A DNA stretch of 64,000 nt from Cercospora beticola (lineage: Eukaryota > Ascomycota > Dothideomycetes > Mycosphaerellales > Mycosphaerellaceae): the NCBI RefSeq assembly GCF_033473495.1, contig NC_088938.1, forward strand, positions 992,001 to 1,056,000. Reading direction: 5' to 3'. Shown piece by piece: positions 1 through 11,144 of the stretch; position 1 is the first letter of the stretch, and every line of letters begins with the position of its first letter. Under the pieces are notes generated by a model. That model was not told the DNA's origin, ran no database searches, and was given only the letters and a program-made list of their open reading frames with translations. Both the position numbers and the translations under genes were made by a program.

Positions 1-877
1 CTTCGACCTCGTCCACTGGAAGCCCATCTTTCAGCACATCCCATCTCATGGAAGACACCACCCCGCCATCGATCTTCAGATCGCTTCCTGTGATGTAGCT
101 CGACTCCGATCCCACGAGAAAAGCAATAGCATTCGCAACATCATACGGAGTAGCAGCGCGCTTTATCGGCGACGATTCCATCATCGCTTTCATACCCTCT
201 CCATTCTCACCTTCACATTCCGCACGACCCATCTTCGTCATCGTCAGACCTGGTGAGATAGAATTGATTCTAGCACCCTTCTTCCCGTACGCTATCGCGG
301 CACCTTGGACTCGCAGAAGATTCGAATATTTGGCAAACCAGTATGCCCAGAGTATCTTGCTTTGTGGCCCGCTGTACTCGAAGTTCTGGTAATCTTCGTG
401 AGAGAGAAGTTCGCTGACTGGGGCCAGAGCTAGATGTCGTTGTAACGATGCCGAAAGTGTTGGCCATGCGAAGCTCATATATGCTGCTGACGACGACACG
501 CAGATGACTGATGTCTCTTCGCTCGCGTATTCCAGGAAGGCATCGATGACATACGCAGTCCCAAGGAGATCGACTTGGATGACCTCCTCGACAGAGGTTG
601 CTGTGCTGGGTGAGACCCCGGAAGTATGCACCACAACGTCGATGATGCCGTGGGATGCGGCCGCTGCGACAAAGGTGCGAACGGATTCTAGGGAGCTGAT
701 CAGAATTTCATGGGTCACAATCTCGAAGCCTTCGTCTACGAGGGATTCCTTGGCAGCGTTGAGGGTCTTCTGAGATCGTGCTCCGAGGAAGATTTTGCGG
801 TTTCCTGCTATGCGTCGAGCGGCAGCGAGACCAATGCCGGATGCGCCGATTATGACGACGACGTGTTTAGAAGACAT
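1..877 (-). CDS. Short-chain dehydrogenase/reductase, 3' end cut by window edge
   Basis: The minus strand has one uninterrupted reading frame of 292 codons from the ATG at 877 to the window edge, with no stop reached. The protein opens with a beta strand and the Rossmann nucleotide-binding motif GASGIG (residues 11-16). It then shows the catalytic serine region SSS (128-130), the catalytic YxxxK as YWFAK (179-183) and the PG turn (209-210) of the classical SDR family. The last visible part, with FLVGSESSYITG and DGG, is the normal SDR C-terminus, so probably only a few residues are missing. The usual NNAG motif reads HTSG here. SDRs reduce or oxidise alcohols and ketones with NAD(P)H; the substrate cannot be read from sequence. 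No neighbour in the window suggests a pathway. Confidence 0.9.
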   Translation of the reverse strand, partial: MSSKHVVVIIGASGIGLAAARRIAGNRKIFLGARSQKTLNAAKESLVDEGFEIVTHEILISSLESVRTFVAAAASHGIIDVVVHTSGVSPSTATSVEEVIQVDLLGTAYVIDAFLEYASEETSVICVSSSAAYMSFAWPTLSASLQRHLALAPVSELLSHEDYQNFEYSGPQSKILWAYWFAKYSNLLRVQGAAIAYGKKGARINSISPGLTMTKMGRAECEGENGEGMKAMMESSPIKRAATPYDVANAIAFLVGSESSYITGSDLKIDGGVVSSMRWDVLKDGLPVDEVE

Positions 878-2197
878 GTTGAAGAAGTTGTGGTGTTTTA
901 TGTGAGAGACGTCTTGCCCGGGTTTCAGAATTATATACTAGCGGCGATAAAGGACAATGATGGGAGGCAGCAGGAATGGTTCAGTGCTTGAGGAGACGGT
1001 ATTCTGCCGTGATATCCTCACTGCTGTAAGCTTGCGTGTATGATGATGTGGCTTTCGACGATGTATTTCGGTGCCTGAATCGAAAGTGTCTCAAAGGCAC
1101 TTTCTGTAAGTAGGTGCCTGGACGACCGCTATTCTTTGGAAAGAGAAAGAGGCAGATAATAATGCCTGAGGTATCCGCCAAGAGCCGGTACCTCTCCGCC
1201 TCCTCTTCTCGCTCGTCCGTCTCGCCTCGCAGTTTCTTGTCATGAATGACACTATGATGGAAACTCTTCGGAGATGTACTCGATCATCCTTCGGAGATGT
1301 ACTCGATCATGAGACTGACGGCCAGAATATCATTAGCCGGAAGCTGACAGACGGCCTGGAGGCTGGGAGGTGATTGCACGCAGGCCCATGGCAGAAGGAT
1401 TGGTCAACTTTCGTCATACAATCAGCGTCTACTGTACGCATAGTGTGGCACGCACGCGAACCGGTACTGAACACGACGGGCAAAGCTGGAGGCCGCATCC
1501 TCCTTCCTACTGGACCGCGTTTTTAATCCGCTCACTGGATTCGAGATGATGACTGAAGAAATTTAAGATGGTCTAAGGCGATCGAAGGGCCACGTATGAC
1601 CCAAAAAAAAAAGAAGCAAGATGTGCTAGTCAGCCTCACCCAAGCGGCTAGAGCCTCGGAATCCAAGTATCTTGGGCAGGCAAGCTCTACTCCGCGGTGA
1701 TCGACAGGGCGACTGTCAATGGTCTCGTGAGCGCCACGAGGTCAGGTTGTGGCAGTGCCTTTGTACCCATCCCATTACATGGCCCCGATGTATATGCGTG
1801 TAACGATGGGCGACATATATCTGGTTCGTTATAGTGTCTGCCTTCAAGGTGGGTATGAGGGGCATTGCGGTTCGCACGACCCTCTTGGCGTTGCCTTGCA
1901 GTCGCTGACATCGCGGAAATGCGGACAGGAACTCTCATCGATTTGTTCCAGCCGCTTCTCATACAACGCATAGCCTGTCCAGGACTGCGCTTAGCAGATC
2001 GATGCAGGTCGCTGCACATGCAAAGCAACGGGCACGACATGCATCTTCTAGTCGCTGGAATCGAGGCCGCGCGCTTTCGGTAGTGCGCACTACTAGCACA
2101 TTGCCTTCGACATTTATGTTAAATAGATGCAGACATGCACTCCCAGCTGCACAAACATTGGTATCCGAGCTACACTCCACAGAGACATATTGGCAAG
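878..2197. other. Gene-free stretch between the SDR and the membrane-protein gene
   Basis: I see no convincing coding frame here. It holds the promoter side of the leftward SDR gene and of the rightward membrane-protein gene, a short run of A near 1603-1613, and a two-copy 23-bp direct repeat at 1266-1310. Confidence 0.6.
1266..1310. repeat. Two tandem copies of a 23-bp unit
   Basis: The unit cttcggagatgtactcgatc plus three bases occurs at 1266-1288 and again, almost complete, at 1289-1310. It lies in non-coding sequence and is a small local duplication with no evident function. Confidence 0.85.
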
Positions 2198-4288
2198 ATG
2201 ATCACAGAAGAATCTATCTATGAAGGGTTCTGGGTAAATTGGACTGATGGGCTCTATCGTGGCTCGACACTGACCTTGGACAAACGCACTGCCGCATCTC
2301 TGATCGCTTTCCTCGCACTGTACGTCACACTTACAGGCACACACTTCTGGCAGCTACTCTGCTGGATCACGTTTCGACTGCGATCGGCTTGCGACCATCC
2401 AATGCCACAAGACGACCCGTTGCAGACATTGTTGCGCAACAGCGAGTCTTCTACCGCCGCCACTATCGACTTTGGCTATGCTTTGTGGCAATGGCGTCGA
2501 CAAGCACAACGTAGGAACTTGCTGCGGACGACAATTGGAGTGCATGCCTCGGCTGTCATTATCATGGTTGGATTCTTCGCTGCCAGTATCTTCTCTTCGA
2601 AGATCACTAATACCAGGTCGGACGTTTTACTGCGTCAGGATACGTGTGGGTACTGGACGAAGTTGGCCAAGTCTGACGATGACTATGGAGACAATATTGT
2701 GCGAGTCTCTGATTGGGAGGGACAGAGAAGCGTCAACTGGGCCGACAGTTCTCTTCTGACGCAGTACTGCGCCAGACATGGAGAGCTTTCGACTTGCGTG
2801 GCGCCTGGTCGGGCATTCGTACGCTGGAACAGCTCAATGCACGGTGATTGCCCTTTCACCGACATCTCATGTGCTTCTCAAACACTCGTACTCGACTCTG
2901 GTCTTGTAGATTCCTCGCATCATTTGGGCATCAACGCGCCGAAACGAGACAGAGTGGCGTTTCGGAAGCAACTCACCTGCTCACCGATAAATGCAGAAAA
3001 CCGTACTCGAAAATATGCACAAAACAACTACACACAACTGTGGCCGCCAGAGATGACGTCCAACTCGGACGAAAGCATCCTAGCCTGGCTTGAGCCTGAA
3101 ATCTTCAATCCCAATCGCAGTCAGATATACAATGGCAGCTTGTTTGATGCTATATTTCTTGGCGCATCGAATTTTGATTTGGGTATGGAGGCCACATTCG
3201 TGCAGAATGAAGCGTTGTGGATGAATTATCATTCGGGGCGTACCAAGGGCAGTGGGGAGGCATACGGTGTGCAGTAAGCTCATTCCTTAGCTAGCAGAAT
3301 ATCATCATACTCACAAGACGACAGAGTGCAGCAGCATGTGCCTGGCGGACCAGAGGCTCTCGACAAAAGTTACAACAGATTCGTGCCGACTGCGGGCTTG
3401 TCAAGAAATCAATCAACGACACTTTTGATGTTCCTGATGAACGGTTACACCTACAGCGCGGGACCCGTCCATGACCCCTGGTTCAAGACAACGAACTCTC
3501 ATACCATCCCACACATAACATATTCTGGGGCCACCTATGAAACTTGGTTCGCTGAATACGACACCATTGGCACTCTGGCTTGCTTTGAAGACGATGAGAT
3601 CTGCAACCCTGCTCTGGGAATATGTTCACCCGTCAACCCATACGGTTCGAGCCTGAGCGGCGACCTCACGGAGCTTTTGCGGCTGAATGAAAAGCAGGGA
3701 TCGACACTGAGGCGCGTTACGGATGCGCTTGCGAAATCAGCTTTCGGAGATATGGTCGTGGAATTGAATGGGGCCAGTATGTTGGCCAGAAGACGTTCTT
3801 TCGACAACACCGGATCCTCGCTACCAGCCAATCAATGGGTATTGGAGCTCCAGCAATGGGTTTCAACTTCTCTCGTTGCAACTGAGATTGCCGCTAAGCA
3901 GTTTGTGACCGGCTATGGAAATGAAGCCTACAACCGATATGTCCGTCCTCCGACAGCAGTGGAATCTTGGATGTGCCAGAACCAAGTCACTACCAGTACC
4001 GCATACTCGTCTTTCAGCGTACTTGGACTTGGGATCATTGTGGCACTAGGAGCATTAATCGTCCTGACGAATATGTTCATTGAACCGATCATGCTCCGCC
4101 TGCCAGGTACCACCAAGTGGGCGACGAAGCAGAAGGTCATTTCTACGGCATGGCGAATGTCCGAACTGCTTGCGTTGCATGATTCGATTCATTCGGCAGA
4201 GAAGACCCACAGCAAGTGCAACAGTAGAGACAGGTGCACCAGCTCTTGCGGGTCATATACTAGCGATTCTGTTGTGAAGACAGAATAA
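2198..4288 (+). CDS. Large fungal membrane protein with extracellular Cys-rich domain
   Basis: Two exons (2198-3273 and 3325-4288) join in phase across a 51-nt intron (gtaagc...acag), giving 679 residues. An in-frame ATG at 2135 would add 21 residues. I prefer 2198 because the family N-terminus (EGFWVNW followed by GSTLTL) lies just after it. Hydrophobic segments are visible near the N-terminus (AASLIAFLALYVTLTG), again at about residue 120 (IGVHASAVIIMVGFFAA), and near the C-terminus (VLGLGIIVALGALIVLTNMF). The long middle part carries several cysteines and N-x-S/T sites and is probably extracellular or lumenal. The shape matches a widespread uncharacterised family of fungal membrane proteins, so no function is assigned. 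Confidence 0.8.
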
Positions 4289-4838
4289 GCAATGCTTCGC
4301 GATCGTGCAGCTGATTCATGCGGAGGCACAGTTACAACGGGGAAAGGGCTACGCGTTAGACGAATAAGAGACGGGCATCGAACACTGCCCCAGCCTCCAC
4401 GCACAACGTCAATATTCAACGAGAGTGATTGCGAACATGTAGGTGTCTTGGCGTTGAACAGAAGGAATTTAAGTACTTCCCCTTGTGTGTGCCCTGAGGC
4501 ACATTGGAGCGGGAGCTGTCAATACAAAACCCAATTGTAGACGGTCTACTACCCAACACGTCGATCTGCTATCCCAGAGAACTTCATTGTAAGCTGGTCC
4601 CGACAGTGCAACGAGCGGCTCTGTTGACCAAGATTTCAAGCGCCGTAATTACCATACCCCAAACTCATCCTACCAGCTGATCACAATAAGTTTGGCATCG
4701 CTTCAGACACTGATGTCTAGCAAGCCCTTGTTGGATCACTGACGGTGGGATAGACGGTGGTACAAATGCAAACATCCGAGTCTCTGCACCTGGTGTTAGC
4801 GACAAGAAGCATTGGTTTGACCGCGAAAGATAGGAATC
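4289..4838. other. Intergenic, nothing recognised
   Basis: This stretch lies between two convergent genes. I see no coding frame or repeat. Confidence 0.6.
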
Positions 4839-5319
4839 TCACATTGCCGGATACATCGATGACCCAGCTGAACACGTATGTCGCGGAGAGCTACAATCGT
4901 AGGAAGTCTCCTTAACGCACGTGTTATGCCCATTCACGTTTAAACAGCCGTAGGCGCCACGAGCCTTGCAATCATTGAGCGCTTTCGGACAGCAGTTCCC
5001 TTGCGTGAATACCTTGAGCAGATGAATATGTAAGCCCTCTTTCAAGACTCATCAGACCCATGAACTATAGAGAGTGAAGCTTACTTGGGCGGCAGAACAT
5101 TTGAAGCGCCGCGCGCAACCGAAAAAAGCATTGCAGCATCTGTGGCCAAGGTTCAGGTCTGCGCAGCATGGGCAATACCCTGACCCCCTTTTTTGCTCTG
5201 CAAGTACAGAAGTGGGATCCATCTCCGTTGAGACAAGTGCACCAGTCGTTGCAGGCAGAGACGAAGCCAATCATCTGTAATAGCAAGGCGATGAACAGCG
5301 AAAGCGTCTTGAGCAGCAT
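4839..5319 (-). CDS. Small secreted cysteine-rich protein, reading frame disrupted
   Basis: The ATG at 5319 starts a hydrophobic signal peptide (MLLKTLSLFIALLLQ to about residue 22), followed by CNDWC and TCL motifs. The cysteine-rich reading then continues in a different frame (YCPCCADL, HRCC, FFGC, FKC) up to a good donor (gtaagc, first intron base 5086). A phase-compatible acceptor (tcaag) restarts at NCCPKALNDC and runs to the stop at 4839. About 20 cysteines are present. The frame change falls near a run of five C and six T (5184-5194, plus strand). I found no canonical intron there without an in-frame stop, so it may be an indel in the genome or assembly. Small secreted cysteine-rich proteins are often fungal effectors or antimicrobial proteins; the role here is unknown. 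Confidence 0.55.
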
Positions 5320-6743
5320 TGTACTGATTAAATGAAGGAATGCGCGAGTTCAGGCGTAGCTTCAGATTATCAGAAGCTTCTGAGTTGAGGGTGAAAATGA
5401 TGGAGATTCAGAGGAGGAGGGAGTTGGTTTTATATCGCCCGCACACTTGTTAAGATCCAGAACCGCAGAGTGCAGTTCGTAATCGTACCAACTAGGTTCT
5501 AACACGCTGAGAAGTCCGACAACCTAGGATATGGAAGCAATCACGAACGTGAGAATCAAGCCTCCGCAAAGTGTGTGATTACTATCCTCTCTCTAAGTAT
5601 AGAGAGTACGGAAGCATATTGAGTGGTGATGTCTGCGGTGCAGGCTTCTAAATCCAGGCATCGCTCTCCAATATTACAGGCCATGACCATGTAGGATAAG
5701 TAAACAACATTGATGTAGCGAATGTCTTGTTTTTCGGCATCCAGGCGTATGCTTCAAAGGTATCTGTCCCTTGTTTACACGATGGTGCAAGAACGCCATA
5801 TCTCTCTGTTCGATGCCAGGACGGATTTTGGTCTGCCATATGCACCCTCTGCAAGTCAATTTCGGGCAATCGAGTGCGGCAAACCGACATACATTTGCTA
5901 GTATATCTTGATGATAGGCTATCGTTGCTCGCGTTCCTGAGGTAAGAAGTGTACTCAGGGAAACTCCTCGCTCCTTTGCAGTCCGGATGTTATCACGAAA
6001 GAGCGTACGTCAGATATAGCTGCCTGAGAGGTGGCGTACATGTTTTGATGACAAGCTAGATCGCTAGAAGTGTTCGTTGACTAGAATTACACCAATTTGC
6101 TGATATCAAATGGTTGAAAGTGATCCAAGAGGAACACCTAGACAAACGGCGCCACGATAGAAAGGGTTTTGTCCGAGGCTTGTGGACCTTTCCAGATGAA
6201 CCATTCATACCTCGATTGGTCGCCAGGACGCATTGGATCCGGCGAAACCTTGCCTGTTATGCCCCAATAAATCAAAAGCTGATCGGTATAACGCTTATTT
6301 TGGTTCTCGCATGTCAGTCGTACGCTTCAGAGCATTGCTTGCATATACAATGCTGCAAGAACACCATGTTTCTCCGGTCGTTGCCGCGTGGATGGACTTT
6401 GTTCTTTCAATGCGTATCTGCAAATTGATCTCGCACGATCGATATCGGCAATCTTGGCACCTGTGCTGACTTGTTCTGAGGACAGCGCATCGTTGTTTGC
6501 GTTTTCGAAGTAAGCCTCCTGTTCAGTCGAATTTTACCATTGATTCTATTGCGATGCGTAAGAGGTAAACGCCGTTTCATATTGAGCATCTATATCGCTA
6601 CGATGCAGTGAGCTGCTAGAGCTGTCAGTAGTTTTTGGAGATGACATTGATACTCATGGCTTGTTTTGTAGGAGCACAGAGCTTTCGGCAGGATTGGCTT
6701 CCGTATCAATACACATGGGCAGGATCGATTCAAAAGACCTCGT
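5320..6743. other. Gene-poor region with a decayed tandem duplication
   Basis: Two segments, about 5720-5960 and 6295-6540, resemble each other along their length. Shared blocks include gtatgcttca/gtacgcttca, tgcaagaac.ccat, and atcg...cggcaa. On the minus strand the first copy is open over about 80 codons, whereas the equivalent frame of the second is broken by stops. This looks like an old duplication of a small gene or exon that has decayed. No product is recognised. Confidence 0.45.
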
Positions 6744-8994
6744 CTATACGAACGGCGCAATTGCATCCTCTACGGCCTCCGGTCTCTTCGGACCTTTCCA
6801 TATGGAATATTCGTCCCGCGAGTTCAGATTTTCCGGCATCTTCGCTGGTGGGGGAGGTTCCAGCTTCCCTATCACGCCCTTGGGAAAACATGTTAGTCGT
6901 TTGAAGAACCCGGCACTGAGGAGCACTTACGATCAAACTTTCGGTGTTTCTGCCGTGTCTGTCTTTTTTCGTGTCCAAGAGCAGGTTCACGCCAAATGCG
7001 AATATTTCCTCCCCCCAGCGAGGCTGGTTCGAGGTATCAGTCAGGCGCTTGTACTGCAGGTCGAGCGACAACGATGCTCTGTGCTCGAGTGATGTTGGTG
7101 TATCTTCCCAGGCCTGGTTATCATCACGAATGACCTCGACAGACTCCCAGTCTGCGATGCCTCTTGCTGAGTGACAGGCACCATGCGGGATGTTTCCAGG
7201 ACCAAATGAAAACAGCCTCCCTGGTGGCTGGGCTGGCGTGTCTCGAGCATTGTATTGCCAATAAATATTGCTATCACTCTCAAGCCAGCCAGTCGAAGGG
7301 TCTGGAGTGAGTGTGTCGGTTTCGAAGTACGCGGATCGAAGATTGATCCTCAATCTTAGACCACCTTTGAAGCCCATAGTGTGCGAGTCTGGCCAAAAAA
7401 AGAAGATGGACAACGAGCTTTGGACCTGCGGGACATCTGATCGTTGAGCCTGACGGAATGCCGCAAGACTCGAGGTGAAATATGAGAGTGCATCAACTCT
7501 CGTGAAGCGATTCAGATTGCGAATGACGGCACTTTCGGCGTAAAAACGATGCTGGTAGAGGTACTTGGCATCGTTGGACAGACGGACTCCCTCGTATCCG
7601 TAGAGCCAGCTTGCATCGATATCCGCTCCCAATTTGGTTTTGGCCTTATTCAGCGGAAAGCCTAGTGCTTCTGCTTCGGCGATAGCTTCCTTTGTCAGTA
7701 ACTGCTTTCGAGCCCATTCGTTGGTGAGGCGGCCTGGAGCGACTTGTGTGCTCGATAGTGAGCTATCGGAGAACGGGAAGTTCACTCCGGAACGCGTGAT
7801 GCCAACCACCACTGACGGCGAAGTTTCTTGAACCAACGGGCCTCCAGAATTGCCTGGGCGTGTCAGCGAAGAGGAAGATCGGACAAGCAAGGTACCGACC
7901 TGGGAAGGAATCAACATCGACTGTGAAAGTTGCACTGCTACAGTCAGCACCATGCTGAGTGTAGAGAATAGAAAGGATTCGAACTTCTCTGCTAGACCAG
8001 GCTTCAAAGGTGGCCTTGCTGGCTGATTCGCTGGGTCGTGCCATTTCAAGTCAATCGCTTCCAATATACGACCGCCCTTCGAGCATTTCAGCGGCAGACC
8101 TCGCGGCGAGCCGATCAGCGACACTTCCATATTGGTATGTACTGGCGACGGCTTCAAGGTCATTTGACTCAACGAGCTTTTACTCCTCCCGACCAATTCA
8201 ATGACTGCACAGTCATAGTTAACACCTTTCCGCGTCCAAAGCGGTATGTTCAGCAGTGGTTGCAGCGGTGATGGCTTTCCAGCGTTTGGGTTGTCGTAAT
8301 CGTCTGCAAACGCACGTTGAATAACTCTAGGTGGCGTGTCAATCATTAGTGTCGTCGCGCTTCTGGGGGAGGTTGAATCGATACCTCTTCACACTGTAGA
8401 CTTGCTCTTCGGGGAAGTTTCCATTGCGAGTCAACTCCACGGTCATACCGAAGACGGCGTAGTAGTCAGTTATTGGGTCATTTCCTTCCGGATCCACAAC
8501 GCAATGGCCCGCCGTGATCACCAAGTTCTCCCCGATACTGAACCCCGTGGAGGTACCTGGGACAACCTGCTGACTGAACATGGCCGCAACCTTTGTTGTA
8601 GGTTTGGCCCATTCATTGAAACCAGCAAGTTGCTTTTTGGCGTCAATTTTCTGTTGATCATCGAGTTCGAATAGCTTGATGAGCGCTCTCTGTTTCCGTC
8701 CCGCCTCTGCGACAGCCCCATCTCTCAGACGTCGTTCCAGGGTCTTGGGATAATTCAAATGATAGGATCTCTTGTGACGCTGGTAGGTCAAATGACTCTT
8801 GTTTACAAAAGTGCAGACTGCGGAAGCTGCTTTCCTTTACACTCATCAGTACATATTCGTATTGCAGTGGTAAGCTGCAAGCCGTACTGGGTCTTCGAAT
8901 TTGTCGAAGAAATGTCAAATCGATTGCCGTCCCAATTGAGAGGCAAATCTTTCAATAAGACGCCTTCCTTTCCTGGTCGATAAATGATGGGCAT
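6744..8994 (-). CDS. Trypsin-like serine protease (S1 fold) with long C-terminal extension
   Basis: Exons on the minus strand are about 8853-8994, 8385-8817, 7985-8326, 7900-7934, 6931-7853 and 6744-6878. The introns of 58, 50, 46 and 52 nt are well supported by splice signals and phase. The first intron, 35 nt as drawn (8818-8852), is doubtful, so the N-terminus is uncertain. The predicted length is about 669 residues. The catalytic triad is complete: His in VITAGHCVV, Asp in NYDCAVIEL, Ser in FPGNSGGPLV. No signal peptide is visible, so the enzyme may be intracellular. About 370 residues follow the protease domain; I do not recognise them. The gene lies beside two perforin-like genes. The substrate is unknown. 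Confidence 0.8.
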
Positions 8995-9333
8995 ATTTGC
9001 AGAGTGAAGTGCTAGCCGCCAGGGAAAAGGACTTCCACGTCCTGCCTCTGTGAACGAATAACAGGAAATGGCTCATCGGTGAAGAAGGAGCAACTGCAAT
9101 ATGATCTCTAGTCCCCGGCTCGAAGGACGCTGCTGGCGAGCGGGCTGCGTACTCGAGTGACTTAGTGCGATATGTGGCTGACGGAAACGCCGAGCCGAGC
9201 TAGGAAATTCACGTGGCTTGCAAGACGCATTGCACTAAAGCAGCGCAGCGATTTGGCTCAGCGCCACATTTGATTCATGCAGCAGGCCCAGAAGGTGCCT
9301 TGTACGATGGGCAAAGCAGCGAATATTTCGGCA
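8995..9333. other. Intergenic between protease and MACPF-like genes
   Basis: Both flanking genes run leftward, so this stretch should hold the protease promoter and the 3' end of the MACPF-like transcript. No further motif is recognised. Confidence 0.5.
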
Positions 9334-10404
9334 TTACAACTTAATGATATTGTCGTCAACGGCCCAGTCTAGAACTTCTCTGATCGAAGAAATAGGCAGC
9401 AGCACCAGTTCGGCCACCAAGCCAGCCTTGGTGATACGATCAAGTGCTTCGTATTCGAGCGTCTGTCCGTCTCTGATATGTAAGTCTTCAAGTCGTTTCA
9501 CGCACCTCTGCTCGATGTTTTGTGCTTTGTTTGACATATCGTCAACTTCCTTTTCGAGAGCTGTCATAGATCCTGCAGCTTTCACAGTTTTCTCGATCAT
9601 GATATCGTCGAGAGTATCGTAGGCCACGAAGCGGATTGACTGGTTATGCAACCCACTGCTTTTGGTCCAGAACTCCCTGTGAGTCTTGCCAACACCGAGG
9701 ACTTTGACGCTGGCTTCCAGTGCCTTTGTCTCACTGTTGCGCTCCGCGAAGCCGTCATAGCTGACGAAAAGCCCATTGTCGACTCCTAGGCGGTAGCCCG
9801 CCACATAATAGTCTCCGTAGGTCTCCTTGAAGGCATCGAGGCCACCGTCATATTTCAACTTGATTAAAGCTTCGTCAGTGAGCGAGGGAACTCGGTCCAT
9901 GAGCACCGTTCCACTGCGGAACACAGATCGCACCGATGTTTTGTTTGCCTACTGCAAGATTAGAAGTGTCGTGGGCCATGAGCATACATGAAGGGGATGT
10001 ACATCGGTGTTCTTCGCCACTGACTTGGCGTACGATCCACCCACGCTGGCACTAGCGACCAGTGCTTCGACAGATACTGTAAGACTGACACTCATGTGCT
10101 CATTGTTCTCGACTCGAGACGACGTCGATTGTGAACAATAGCTAGCAACATCGCCGTTGGCTCTGCTGAATCGAATTGGCGTCTCCTGTAGACTTCTTGG
10201 CTTGAACGGGCTCAGCTTGGACCACGGCTTGTCAGTGTCGGCCCTCAAGGAGGAGAAGATCATGCCTGGCTTGATCGTTTCCCTGGGATGCCACGGCAGT
10301 GTAAGTGGCAAATTTTGACGGGCGAGATCCTGCAGGGTCGGCGTCAAGGAATCGTGCATCTCGATATCCCTCTCAATGGGATTTGCGTGCAGCGCTGAAG
10401 CCAT
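9334..10404 (-). CDS. Stand-alone MACPF/perforin-like protein
   Basis: Two exons (10003-10404 and 9334-9948) are joined across a 54-nt intron (gtacat...ttgcagtag) in phase 0, giving 338 residues. The first ATG in frame is at 10404. Around residues 178-191 the protein has YGDYYVAGYRLGVD. This fits the membrane attack complex/perforin signature (Y-G-x2-F/Y-x6-G-G) except that the final GG is GV. The flanking text (RVPSLTDEAL before, NGLFVSYDG after) is also like fungal MACPF proteins. MACPF domains assemble in rings and open pores in membranes. No signal peptide and no lectin domain are present. It is transcribed divergently from the large MACPF-lectin gene, with about 740 bp between start codons. 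It could be a partner or regulator of that protein, which is inference. Confidence 0.65.
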
Positions 10405-11144
10405 GATGAGCGTGGCAATCTGGATCGCGCGTTGTTGTTGGAGGATGCCAGACAACGCGCCGCAGATGCCACTACGGTCTGGCGATCATATTCGGCGTAA
10501 TCGTTGCGTACGAGGAAGGCTGAATCGTTAGTTCATTGGCATTTCTGGCGCTCTCGCGCGTGCAGAACCTGAGGCTTCTAGACTCCGGCCGCGCTCTCTT
10601 CTGGTGTTAGCAGACTCGATCGGGGGCAATGTGGCGTCTGTAGCTGCATTGCGCGTGCGTGTCTCCTGCCAAAAGCGATCGTGGTGTCGAGTCGAGACGG
10701 TCGGAGAAGGAGGCGGGAGGCGGGAGGCGGGAGGCGGGAGGCGGCCTCGGCAACGGGCGGCTGGACCGCCCGCCCATCGCCACGTGCTCTCCAACATCAA
10801 GCCATCGCCGACAGCACCACGTCCATCGCCCCTTTGCAGACATGGCGCATCAGCCACACGGCCAGTCCGAGAACCTCACGGAGCGCGATACTGGCCAGAG
10901 AGCCGTGGCAGTGGCTGATGCAGTCAAGAAGCTCGACGCCTCGCGCGAAGCCCGGCGTGTTTTCACGCTGCCGCAAAATGAAATAGCCATGCGAACAGAC
11001 ATGCACAACCATTCTAGCACCTGTACGAGCCTCCTGGCGAGCCGCTGCTCTTCTTGCATATAGTCGGTGCCATGGGGGACTCCCGTTTCAGTCACTACCG
11101 AACACGCTGCGACTTCCAGCTCGCTCTGCGTGCCAGCTGACACC
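10405..11144. promoter_or_regulatory. Shared control region of the two divergent MACPF genes
   Basis: The start codons at 10404 (minus) and 11145 (plus) face away from each other, so this 740-bp stretch must carry both promoters. It contains a G-rich tandem repeat at 10709-10744. Frames on both strands stay open for stretches because the sequence is GC-rich, but none looks like a protein. Confidence 0.6.
10709..10744 (+). repeat. GGGAGGC tandem repeat, possible G-quadruplex
   Basis: Four perfect copies of the 7-bp unit GGGAGGC lie at 10715-10742, with partial copies at each end. Regularly spaced G runs on the plus strand could fold into a G-quadruplex; the folding is inference. It sits between the divergent MACPF genes. 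Confidence 0.8.

Noticed and set aside
1621..1690. Possible tRNA-like stem sequences
   Set aside because: Some complementary words exist, but no acceptor stem, T-loop (GTTCGA) and anticodon arm could be arranged together.
10659..11063. Open frame of about 134 codons upstream of the MACPF-lectin gene
   Set aside because: It runs through the G-rich repeat, several frames are open there because of base composition, and the text lacks protein-like features.
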